A stretch of 64,000 bases of DNA. Source: G965202915 sp965205955. Lineage in GTDB: Bacteria > Pseudomonadota > Gammaproteobacteria > Eutrophobiales > Eutrophobiaceae. The translations under genes and the position numbers were made by a program. Below the pieces are notes generated by a model. The model ran no database searches, was not told the origin of the DNA, and saw nothing but the letters and a program-made list of their open reading frames with translations. Shown one piece after another: positions 9,622-17,303 of the stretch. The stretch's first letter is position 1. The number at the start of each line of letters is the position of its first letter. The stretch is from assembly GCA_965205955.1 (NCBI GenBank), contig OZ242192.1, positions 2,046,001 through 2,110,000 on the forward strand. The letters run 5' to 3'.

Positions 9622-10503
9622 CTAAGGCTGTATCCGGTAAGCCTGTAAAGTGCTATCCTTCATCATCGGAATCAAGATAAGCCCCCGGTCTGCCACGTAC
9701 TCATGATCGGCGCTGCCCTGGTTCAGATCCAGCAGTTTCTCCACCTTGCCGTCCGCATAGATATAGAACAGCTTGCCGTTAAACCAGTCGGTAACATAAT
9801 AATTTCCGTCCGCGTCAATCTCGACACCATCCAGATTGCCAATCGGCATGCCGTCCCCAAGGCTCTTGATCACCTTATCCTGATAACCAATCTGCTTCAA
9901 ATGCCCGGCGACCTCGGTAGCAAAGCCATCGGTCATTACCCCCCAGGCGCCGACGATCAGGCTGTCCCGTCCGGCATGCAAGCCATTGGGCGACTCCAGC
10001 TCCGGCGACTCCAGCCAGATATCGAAGGAAGCGCCCTCCAGGACATGAATGCGATTCAACGCCATATCGGAAACAAAAATCTTCCCATCCGCCGAAGCCG
10101 CAACATCATTCAAAAATTTCGCATCGGCAACCGCATACCTTTTCGTAACCGTGCCCGATTCAATATCGATCTCCACCAGCGCATCGATATCGGACACATA
10201 CAATTTATTCTCATATATAGCAAGACCCTTGGGCGCGTTCAAACCGGAAACCCATGCCGGCTCAATGATTTCACCATCCAGCGACACAATAGAAATAGAC
10301 CCCAGCCCGTCCTTATCCGTCGCATCCCCATTCACATTGGACACGTACAGCCTGTCCCTTTTCTCATCATAGACAACGGATTCAGGATTACTGAACCCCG
10401 AAATCTCCCAAAGTTTGCTCAAAACAACGCCCTCCGCAGAGGCGACACATGAAAATATAGCCATACAGACCAGCGAAATTACCCTTAGTGATTTGAATAT
10501 CAT
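9622..10503 (-). CDS. Secreted SMP-30/gluconolactonase-like beta-propeller protein
   Basis: 293 residues from the ATG at 10503, chosen because a strong ribosome-binding site (GGAGGAG) lies just upstream and a signal peptide (ISLVCMAIFSCVASAEG) begins there; a longer open frame to 10599 lacks both. The mature part has repeated propeller blades, with segments such as NPESVVYDEKRDRLYVSNV, PNGLHAGRDSLIVG and LDGVEIDADGNYYVTDW. These match SMP-30/NHL-type six-bladed propellers, here exported. The substrate is unknown; a lactonase or simple binding role is possible. It stands alone, behind pgpA on the same strand. Confidence 0.8.
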   Translation of the reverse strand: MIFKSLRVISLVCMAIFSCVASAEGVVLSKLWEISGFSNPESVVYDEKRDRLYVSNVNGDATDKDGLGSISIVSLDGEIIEPAWVSGLNAPKGLAIYENKLYVSDIDALVEIDIESGTVTKRYAVADAKFLNDVAASADGKIFVSDMALNRIHVLEGASFDIWLESPELESPNGLHAGRDSLIVGAWGVMTDGFATEVAGHLKQIGYQDKVIKSLGDGMPIGNLDGVEIDADGNYYVTDWFNGKLFYIYADGKVEKLLDLNQGSADHEYVADRGLILIPMMKDSTLQAYRIQP

Positions 10504-10664
10504 TACTACTCCTCCGTAATTTGGATTGACCGACCCCCCCCAACCAGCATTAAACAAGCTGCGATACTGCAAGATACCTGCTGAAAACCAGCATGTCAAT
10601 TGACCGAACGGTATCGAACCAGCATCTTTGGCGCTGCTCCCTCACCCCCGGCCCCTCTCCCAGA

Positions 10665-10737
10665 TGTTTCGTCCCGTAGGTTATACTCTCTTTCAATCCG
10701 ACTGGGGATGCAATACATTCAGAGATGGTTGCAAAAT
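10665..10737 (+). repeat. Dispersed repeat copy 3
   Basis: 73 bases from TGTTTCGTCCCGTA to GGTTGCAAAAT, in the same orientation as copy 2 and matching it except for an internal deletion of about 5 bases and scattered changes. The match ends exactly where the transposase ATG begins in copy 2, after which the sequences diverge. Confidence 0.8.
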
Positions 10738-10805
10738 TGAACTTTAGGGTAAAATGATCGGCATTTATTTCTGTGGCCTACGGACGAAAGGGCGACAGAT
10801 TGGTC

Positions 10806-10834
10806 TTGACGAAATATCCGGAACAGGTTAAATA
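10806..10834 (+). promoter_or_regulatory. Candidate sigma-70 promoter for mtdB
   Basis: TTGACG at 10806-10811 and TAAATA at 10829-10834, with a 17-base spacer, 36 bases before the GTG start of mtdB. The -35 box is good (5 of 6) and the -10 box weak. Inference from motif match only. Confidence 0.35.
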
Positions 10835-10870
10835 AAGATATTTTTTGCAGAGAGGCAGGTTATAAAAACA

Positions 10871-11728
10871 GTGAAAAAACTCTTGTTGCAATTGGATACG
10901 GATGCTCATCCGTCTGTTTTCGATAGCGTGGTGGCCTACGATGGCGGAGCGGATCGTGTGATCGGGCACGGTAATGTGAACCCGGAGAATGTCACTCCGC
11001 TGGTTGAGGGCGCTATTTTTACCCGCCCTCCTAAAGAGAAGAAATATACCGCGATATTTGTAGGAGGCAGCTATATGGCAGCCGGAGAGGCGCTGTTCAA
11101 GGCGGTACAGGAGAAATTCTTTGCCGACTTCCGTGTGTCGGTGATGCTGGACAGTAACGGCAGTAATACTACCGCCGCCGCCGGGGTGGCAAAGCTGTTG
11201 CATAGCGGCACGGTGGCGGGGAAAAAGGCGGTGGTGCTGGCCGGCACCGGCCCTGTGGGACAGCGCGCCGCCGTTATGCTGGCCAGGGAGGGGGCACGGG
11301 TTACGATCACTTCGCGTGACGCGGGCCGGGCTGAAAATGCCTGCCAGGCGATGAATAAGGGTTTTGGTGTCGATCTGGAACCTGCCGAGGCAGTGGATAA
11401 TGAGGCGAGGGCTAATGTGATCAAAGAGGCTCATATTGTCTTCGCAACCGGGGCCGCCGGCATTGAGTTGCTGAAACCGGAGCATTGGCAGAATAACGGC
11501 AATATCGAAATGATGGCGGACGCGAATGCAACCCCGCCTATCGGTATCGGCGGCACGAATATGCTGGACAGGGGGGAGAAGTATCAGGGCGCTATCGTAT
11601 GGGGGGCAATCGGATTCGGAACCTTGAAGCTGGCGGTGCATAAGGCATGTATCGCCAGACTTTTTGAACGCAATGATCAGGTATTCGATGCAGAGGAGGT
11701 ATTCGAGATAGCAAAGTCAATGGCCTAG
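10871..11728 (+). CDS. mtdB: NAD(P)-dependent methylene-tetrahydromethanopterin dehydrogenase (MtdB type)
   Basis: 285 residues starting with GTG. It matches MtdB along its whole length: the N-terminus QLDTDAHPSVFDSVVAYDGG, the motif DSNGSNTTAAAG at 94-105, the nucleotide-binding loop GTGPVG at 125-130, and a C-terminus ending FDAEEVFEIAKSMA. MtdB oxidises methylene-H4MPT to methenyl-H4MPT in the cytoplasm, part of formaldehyde oxidation in methylotrophs. No other H4MPT genes (fae, mch, fhc) are in the window, so the gene stands apart from the usual cluster. MtdA-like enzymes acting on both H4MPT and H4F are related; the sequence looks closer to MtdB. Confidence 0.9.
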   Translation: MKKLLLQLDTDAHPSVFDSVVAYDGGADRVIGHGNVNPENVTPLVEGAIFTRPPKEKKYTAIFVGGSYMAAGEALFKAVQEKFFADFRVSVMLDSNGSNTTAAAGVAKLLHSGTVAGKKAVVLAGTGPVGQRAAVMLAREGARVTITSRDAGRAENACQAMNKGFGVDLEPAEAVDNEARANVIKEAHIVFATGAAGIELLKPEHWQNNGNIEMMADANATPPIGIGGTNMLDRGEKYQGAIVWGAIGFGTLKLAVHKACIARLFERNDQVFDAEEVFEIAKSMA

Positions 11729-11919
11729 CTATCCATCGGCTGAAGACCTGAAAGGTATGGAAGCGGAGCTTTGCCGGTGGAAACTTTGCCTGTATGGCGG
11801 TATCCTGAATCGGGGGCTGGCACGAGGGCCATTATTGCGGCGGCGGGACTGTGTATATGTGCGGAATAATTTTCCCGGCTACCGCAAAATTGCATCAGAG
11901 CTAAGCGGGGTTAGTGTAT

Positions 11920-12636
11920 ATGGCAAGTTATTTTACGGAACTTCTTAGCGCAACGGACGATGATCTGGTCCGGATTATGTATAAGGCTGATCCGGGGAAT
12001 GAGTCCGATCTGATTAAAAGGATCGATACTATTGCGGCACAACTGGGCTTGAACCATACCCAGTTGGTCTGCGCCTTGGGATTCAATAAATCCATCCGTG
12101 ATCTGTCGGATATATACAGTCAACTGGGCTTCAGAAATTATAAATTGCTGACCTACCGCCAAAATGAATTATTTACTACGGATACGTATAAGCAGCTCTC
12201 TATCGACAATATTCTCGACATCTATGCCGAACACCATAAAGACCGGGAGGCGCTGGATAACCTTCGCGATTTATTGCATTCCCGGCTGGGGCATATTGAG
12301 GCGGATATCGATAAAACTAATGATGCTACCCATATAATCAGCTATCAAATGGAGATCCGCTCTATCTATCAGTCCGGCATCGCCGATAGGTCTTTTGCCG
12401 ATGAGCGGCTGAAAAAGGATATTGGGAAATTTCGCCTGCTGGCACATGAGCTCAATATTATTATCGAGGCTGGCCACTATCCGGCCAATAATTTTATTTT
12501 TATGGACATGATCTTGCCGGACGAAAAGAAGAGTTTAATCGAAAACAAGCTCGTTTCTGAAGAGATCATCAAAAACAGGCTGCAAAATGTAAAGATCCCT
12601 AATGAAGAACGGGAAATGCTGGAAGATTATATTTAG
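11920..12636 (+). CDS. Unrecognised alpha-helical protein
   Basis: 238 residues from the ATG at 11920 (a GTG two codons earlier is possible). I do not recognise a family. It is rich in charged and helix-forming residues, with no signal peptide, membrane segment or Cys-rich motif. Blocks such as SDLIKRIDTIAAQLGLNHTQ and LRDLLHSRLGHIEADIDK suggest a helical bundle. It lies 191 bases after mtdB on the same strand, with no evident promoter or terminator in between, so cotranscription is possible. Composition is similar to its neighbours. Confidence 0.6.
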   Translation: MASYFTELLSATDDDLVRIMYKADPGNESDLIKRIDTIAAQLGLNHTQLVCALGFNKSIRDLSDIYSQLGFRNYKLLTYRQNELFTTDTYKQLSIDNILDIYAEHHKDREALDNLRDLLHSRLGHIEADIDKTNDATHIISYQMEIRSIYQSGIADRSFADERLKKDIGKFRLLAHELNIIIEAGHYPANNFIFMDMILPDEKKSLIENKLVSEEIIKNRLQNVKIPNEEREMLEDYI

Positions 12637-13010
12637 CCTCCGGGGCGCCTTTTATGGTTGTTGGCTGGCGCTATCCATACTGTAAGGTCTTCCACCGCGT
12701 GTAGTGCGCCAGGTCCGGTGATCCGGATACAGGGGGATTGGCGGACGGATATTTCGCTGCCCGGCAGGGAACCGGCAGTGATTTTGGTTGCCAAAAACTG
12801 GAAGATAAGGGTCCCGCCAATGCGGGAGCGCAATTCCATTTCGGAATATATCGGTGGAGAAGGATGTGCGACAATGCCGACGCCGGTTTGTGTCTGCGCT
12901 AAAGCTCAGTCATTAACTGATGCTGTCAAAACTATTATCCGCATCCGGATGCAATCATGCTGGTTTTGGATTCTCTTAATATCAGAAGGTCACAGGAGGA
13001 AAGGAATTAA
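12637..13010. other. Leader region of the TonB receptor gene
   Basis: 374 bases without a convincing gene. A perfect 12-base palindrome GCATCCGGATGC lies at 12941-12952, 58 bases before the receptor start, and a strong ribosome-binding site (CAGGAGGAAAGG) lies just before 13011. I could not fit a cobalamin or other known riboswitch consensus here. Confidence 0.5.
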
Positions 13011-15371
13011 ATGTGTAGTTGTACGACTCGGCTTGTAACGTTATCAATGGCGTTATTCCTGCAATTATTTCCGGTGCAGGGTTACGCCGAGGAGGATGAG
13101 GTCATTCGAGTAATCGGGGTATCGCCAACACATGGGGCCAGTCTGCCGGAAAAATTGATCCCGTTCCGTGTGCAGACCGCCACCAGCGAGGACCTGGAAC
13201 GAGCTCAAAGTTTAAATGTAACCGATTTTCTCAATGAAAACCTGGGCAGTGTGACGGTCAATGAGGCACAGAACAATCCGTTGCAGTCGGATGTGCAGTA
13301 CCGGGGTTATACGCTGTCGCCGTTGCTCGGTCTGCCTCAGGGCCTGGCCGTTTATCAGAACGGTGTCCGCCTCAATGAGCCGTTCGGGGATACGATTAAC
13401 TGGGATCTGTTGCCGGAGTCTTCTATTGCAAGTATCAGCCTGATAGGCGGCGCAAATCCTGTGTTTGGGCTGAATGCGCTCGGTGGTTCCCTCTCGATCA
13501 CTACTAAAAACGGCTTTACTCATCCGGGTCACAGCGTGGAGGTCTACGGTGGTTCGCATGATCGCGTGGTCACCACACTGGAAAGCGGCGGCAATAATGG
13601 CACGTGGGGCTATTACTTCACCGGAAGTTACTTCGATGAGGATGGCTGGCGCGACGCCTCGCCTTCGGATGCGCTGAACTTTTTCGGCGCGTTACGTTAC
13701 AGCGACGCGGATACAGAACTGGGTTTGAGTATCAATCACGCCGACACGGATTTGATTGGGAACGGCACCTCGCCGGTGGAATTGGTGTCTCTGGACAGGA
13801 AGGCCATATTCACTTCGCCCGATCAAACGGAAAATGATCTGCTCATGCTCAACCTCGAAGGAACACGTTCGTTGAATGATACCCTTCAGTTGAGCGGCAA
13901 TTTGTTTTATCGCAAGAACGAGACGGATAGCTTCAACGGCGATGGTTCGGAGTTTGAGGGGTGCGAGGATGACGACCCCGGCACACCGGAAGATGAAACG
14001 GAGTTTCTATGTGAGGAAGACGGGGATGAACCTATAGAGGATCAATTCGGCGCTCCTGTTCCGGCAATGAATAATAACGATACGGAGAGAAATGCGATCA
14101 ATAATGCCAGCGACAGGGAGCAGGAGGGTTTCGGCGGCAGTATTCAAATGAGCTCTAACGGTGAACTGGCGGGGTATGAAAATCAATACGTCGTTGGCGC
14201 GGCCTATCAACAGGGGCTTATCGATTTTTTCTCGGCGGTGGAAATTGCCACACTTAATGCCGATCGATCGACAAGCGCCACCGGTTTATTTATCCCGGAA
14301 GAGGGGATAAATATCGATGCGCGGAATCGGATCTGGTCTGTCTATGCAACCGATACGTTTTCCGTGAATGAAAAATTGGCGGTTACCGCCTCGGCAAGAT
14401 ATAACAATTCTCATATCGTAATCAGTGATCGCGGAGGCGATACCGGGCTGACAGAAGCAAATGATGAACTGAACGGCGACCATGATTTCAATCGTGTCAA
14501 TGCGGCATTGGGCCTTAGCTACGCAATTGATGCCTATAGTAGTTTTTACGGCGGCTATAGTGAGTCATCGCGTGCGCCTACCCCAGTCGAATTACTCTGC
14601 GCCAGGCCCGAGGCTCCGTGCAGCCTGCCCAATGCATTTCTGGCCGACCCTCCGTTGGAGCAGGTGGTTACGCATAGTTTTGAAGCGGGTTTCAGAGGGA
14701 CGCTGCATAACGGCGCCACCTACAACATCGGCGGATTTCACGCTACCAATGAGGACGATATTATTTTCGGTTCAACCGGAGGCGCGACCTCCAATGAAGG
14801 CTTTTTCAGAAATGTCGGCGATACCCGGCGTGCCGGTGCGGAACTGGGCCTGTCAGGGGTATTCCGTGACCGGCTGAGCTGGCATCTGAATTACAGTTTT
14901 GTGGATGCCACGTTCCAGACTTCCTTCCTCGGCACCAGCGCCAATCATCCGAATGCGGAAGATCTGGATGGTGACGGAGAAGACAATGAAATTCAGGTTG
15001 AAGCGGGCGACCGCATCCCCGGAATACCGCAGCATTCGCTTAAACTGGGGGTGGACTATGCGGTCAATGAACATTTTTCAATCGGCGCCGGCATGATCTA
15101 CAACTCGGATCAGGTATACCGGGGCGATGAATCCAATGAATTGGATAAGCTGGATGATTATACTATTTTCAACCTGAGCGGCAGATACAGGATCAACCAG
15201 ATGTTCACGGTATTTGCCCGTGTCAATAATGTGTTCGATAGCGATTATGAAAGCTTTGGCCTGCTCGGTGAAGCGAATGAGATCCCGGGCTTTGATGATT
15301 TTGAAGAGCCATTCTTTGTTGGCCCCGGCGCTCCAGCCTCGGTATATGCCGGAGTGCGCGCGCAGTTCTGA
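13011..15371 (+). CDS. TonB-dependent outer-membrane receptor
   Basis: 786 residues. A signal peptide (SMALFLQLFPVQGYAEE) is followed by a plug domain (VTDFLNENLGSVTVNEAQ, then GLAVYQNGVRLNEPFGDTINWDLLPESSI split across the plug core) and a 22-strand-type barrel ending in aromatic Phe (YAGVRAQF). It should import a bound substrate across the outer membrane using TonB energy. The substrate is not evident. Unusual points are an acidic insertion bracketed by Cys318 and Cys334 (18 of 34 nearby residues are Asp/Glu) and a DxDxDG calcium-loop-like motif at 651-656. The ribosome-binding site is strong. No TonB, ExbB or ABC transporter gene is adjacent. Confidence 0.93.
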   Translation: MCSCTTRLVTLSMALFLQLFPVQGYAEEDEVIRVIGVSPTHGASLPEKLIPFRVQTATSEDLERAQSLNVTDFLNENLGSVTVNEAQNNPLQSDVQYRGYTLSPLLGLPQGLAVYQNGVRLNEPFGDTINWDLLPESSIASISLIGGANPVFGLNALGGSLSITTKNGFTHPGHSVEVYGGSHDRVVTTLESGGNNGTWGYYFTGSYFDEDGWRDASPSDALNFFGALRYSDADTELGLSINHADTDLIGNGTSPVELVSLDRKAIFTSPDQTENDLLMLNLEGTRSLNDTLQLSGNLFYRKNETDSFNGDGSEFEGCEDDDPGTPEDETEFLCEEDGDEPIEDQFGAPVPAMNNNDTERNAINNASDREQEGFGGSIQMSSNGELAGYENQYVVGAAYQQGLIDFFSAVEIATLNADRSTSATGLFIPEEGINIDARNRIWSVYATDTFSVNEKLAVTASARYNNSHIVISDRGGDTGLTEANDELNGDHDFNRVNAALGLSYAIDAYSSFYGGYSESSRAPTPVELLCARPEAPCSLPNAFLADPPLEQVVTHSFEAGFRGTLHNGATYNIGGFHATNEDDIIFGSTGGATSNEGFFRNVGDTRRAGAELGLSGVFRDRLSWHLNYSFVDATFQTSFLGTSANHPNAEDLDGDGEDNEIQVEAGDRIPGIPQHSLKLGVDYAVNEHFSIGAGMIYNSDQVYRGDESNELDKLDDYTIFNLSGRYRINQMFTVFARVNNVFDSDYESFGLLGEANEIPGFDDFEEPFFVGPGAPASVYAGVRAQF

Positions 15372-15410
15372 TCTATCGGAGATCGATGCATCCGCGGTTT
15401 AAAATAAAAA

Positions 15411-15434
15411 GCCCCGCATGTGCGGGGCTTTTTT
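15411..15434. terminator. Bidirectional rho-independent terminator
   Basis: A 7-bp stem GCCCCGC / GCGGGGC with loop ATGT, followed by six T on the plus strand and preceded by an A-rich run that serves as the T-run on the minus strand. It lies between the convergent TonB receptor and small lipoprotein genes and can end both transcripts. Confidence 0.92.
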
Positions 15435-15451
15435 ATAAGCGGCGTCTGTTG

Positions 15452-15748
15452 TTACTTTAACATCGCCTTTTCAAACATGCGCTCGATCTTGCTTGAATTG
15501 TTATTGCAACATTCAAGGGCGGAATCGGCGGCAGACTGAGCCTGACTGGCACTGTATGCGGCATCAGAAGCGGTGGTGCTCGCTGACTGAGCCAGGTTAT
15601 AGGCATCATTTGCCCTGGATAGGGCCCGCTCGGCGGCCGCCTTGGCCTCCTCTACCTGTTGATTCATGCGGTTCACGTCGGCGGCACAACCGCCCAGCAG
15701 ACCCGCTACAAGCGCAAAAGTTAAAGCTTTCATAATTTTAGATTGCAT
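15452..15748 (-). CDS. Small alanine-rich (OprI/Lpp-like) lipoprotein
   Basis: 98 residues. A lipoprotein signal peptide ends in the lipobox LLGGC; the mature protein is an Ala/Ser-rich heptad helix (EAKAAAERALSRANDAYN and following) and ends in basic MFEKAMLK. This matches alanine-zipper outer-membrane lipoproteins of the OprI/Lpp type, which trimerise and can tether peptidoglycan through the C-terminal Lys. GGGAGAG lies 9 bases before the ATG at 15748. An odd CC pair sits near the C-terminus (ALECCNNN). Confidence 0.88.
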   Translation of the reverse strand: MQSKIMKALTFALVAGLLGGCAADVNRMNQQVEEAKAAAERALSRANDAYNLAQSASTTASDAAYSASQAQSAADSALECCNNNSSKIERMFEKAMLK

Positions 15749-16000
15749 AGTCTATACTCTCCCGTTGAACTATTGCTGAGTTGCCCCAGCCTAGAATTTT
15801 CCCAGAACTTCCACAGCCATTATAATCACACACTCCAAATGATCAAGCAATTGCTAACCGTCAACCAGAATGAGACTGCTGAAGCTATAGTAACATTGTC
15901 AGTGAAGCAATTGCCAATAAATTGTGCTAATTCGCCGATTTATTTTTACCTTGCTTAAAATATATAAGAGTAATTCAAATATTTTAAGGGTAATTCTGTT

Positions 16001-16369
16001 TCACCACGAGGCGCGTGTGCCGGAACTGGAGCGTGTTTCAAAATGCCTGAGCGAAAACTCGGTCAACGCGCCTTCATAGGATGACAGGGGGTTATCTTCA
16101 CAGTATTCGTCCATCCAATCAAGGATTTCTTCGAGTTTCATCTTGCCTGAAATGCTGTAGGTTTTTTCCAGAATGATGTTGGTAGCGGTCAGATAGCCCA
16201 TTATATAATTTTTGTAATCGCCGATGTCATTTTGCTGCCGGGCCTTGCTGTAGGTAAAGCAAGCCTTTTTACCCTTGCCCCAAACGGCATAGTTGCCTTC
16301 ATTGTCAGCCGCTATGGCGCGCGGAGAGGCGGCGCAGAGGAGAAATAGTGTCATCAGTGCCATGCGCAT
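16001..16369 (-). CDS. Secreted hypothetical protein
   Basis: 122 residues with a signal peptide (MTLFLLCAASPRAIAAD) and a ribosome-binding site GAGGAA before the ATG at 16369. The mature domain contains KKACFTYSKARQQND, YIMGYLTATNIIL and WMDEYCEDNPL, with two Cys likely to form a disulfide. It resembles small periplasmic proteins of the Rap1a/Tai-like type (one conserved Cys near the start, CxxNPL near the end), but a role as an immunity protein cannot be inferred because no matching toxin gene is nearby. Confidence 0.65.
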   Translation of the reverse strand: MRMALMTLFLLCAASPRAIAADNEGNYAVWGKGKKACFTYSKARQQNDIGDYKNYIMGYLTATNIILEKTYSISGKMKLEEILDWMDEYCEDNPLSSYEGALTEFSLRHFETRSSSGTRASW

Positions 16370-16424
16370 ATTTTATTCCTCGATGAACCGGCAATATGAT
16401 CGTCTGATTCCTGCAGCCATTACT

Positions 16425-17006
16425 TCACACCAGAGAGGTTTTGCGAAAAGGCAGAGGGCGGGCAGGAAATTGATTTTTCAGAAATTCCATCTGGTCGGCC
16501 AGTATTCTTCGGTTGGAGAGAACCAGATATTCGGCCCAGTTGGGAACATAGGGCACGGCCAGCAGCGGCATATGCGCGGCTTCAGGAGCTCTGTCGCCTT
16601 TGCGAGTGTTGCAGGATCTGCATGCGGCAACTACATTCAACCAGCGGTCCTTGCCGCCTCTGGACAGAGGAATGACATGATCGCGCGTCAGTTCGCTGTC
16701 TGGATACTGGCCGCCGCAGTACATGCACAGGTTGGCATCACGCAAAAATAATTCCCGGTTATTCAAGGGGGGGATCGTGCGTTTGATCTGCCTGATTTTG
16801 CCGGAGCGCTTGATGGCAATAATTGAATTGACATCGACACGGGATTTCCTGCCGGTGAAGCGCGACACGCCGCCGCGAAAGGTGAACACGCTATCGCCCG
16901 CGGTCCATGCCACCATGTCGCGGCTGTACAGGGATACCGCATGTTGCCAGGGTATCCACCTTAGCGGGGCGCCGGAAATATCGAGTCTTAATATCAACGC
17001 AGTCAT
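16425..17006 (-). CDS. HNH endonuclease family protein
   Basis: 193 residues. A C-terminal HNH domain contains CMYCGG, the catalytic-type segment LTRDHVIPLSRGGKDRW and CRSCNTRKGD, so a Cys4 zinc site frames the HNH fold. The N-terminal half is a beta-rich region found in the same orphan gammaproteobacterial HNH family. It is a predicted metal-dependent DNA nuclease in the cytoplasm; the target is unknown. No methylase, phage or toxin partner is next to it, which argues against a restriction system. Confidence 0.85.
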   Translation of the reverse strand: MTALILRLDISGAPLRWIPWQHAVSLYSRDMVAWTAGDSVFTFRGGVSRFTGRKSRVDVNSIIAIKRSGKIRQIKRTIPPLNNRELFLRDANLCMYCGGQYPDSELTRDHVIPLSRGGKDRWLNVVAACRSCNTRKGDRAPEAAHMPLLAVPYVPNWAEYLVLSNRRILADQMEFLKNQFPARPLPFRKTSLV

Positions 17007-17303
17007 TGCTATGTATCGGTTGCCTTTTTCAGATCGTGATAATTTTTTAATGCTTGTGCCGTATTAGAGTATAGATTATACGACGATGTCAATCAGGACA
17101 AGGAATTTGAAGCGGCCGGTATTTTGGCCGGCCGGAGTGATGGAGCAAAACCATGGCGGGCGCACGGCGAAATACCGGATTGCGCCTGCGTATGTTTCAC
17201 CGAAAATTGGCACAAAAGCAGGCGATACAGTATATTGTGCGGATAAATTTTCAGATCCCCCCTTGTGTCTACAGGGGGTAACGGTGTATGAACGGGAGCA
17301 GAA

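Larger units (their letters stand above)
10504..10870. other. Intergenic region with repeat copy 3 and mtdB leader
   Basis: 367 bases between the divergent propeller gene and mtdB. It holds a C-rich stretch at about 10640-10662 (CCCCCGGCCCCTCTCCC) of the kind often seen in extragenic repeats, repeat copy 3, and a candidate promoter for mtdB. No open reading frame here looks coding. Confidence 0.6.

Noticed and set aside
9703..10452. 249-codon frame opposite the beta-propeller gene
   Set aside because: No start signal or family match; the opposite gene has a signal peptide and strong ribosome-binding site.
10778..11641. 287-codon frame opposite mtdB
   Set aside because: Protein composition is His/Arg/Gln-rich and unlike a real protein; mtdB matches its family along the whole strand.
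16001..17006. Toxin-immunity or restriction pair formed by the secreted protein and the HNH nuclease
   Set aside because: The HNH protein belongs to a widespread orphan family, carries no secretion marker, and the secreted protein has no specific immunity signature.
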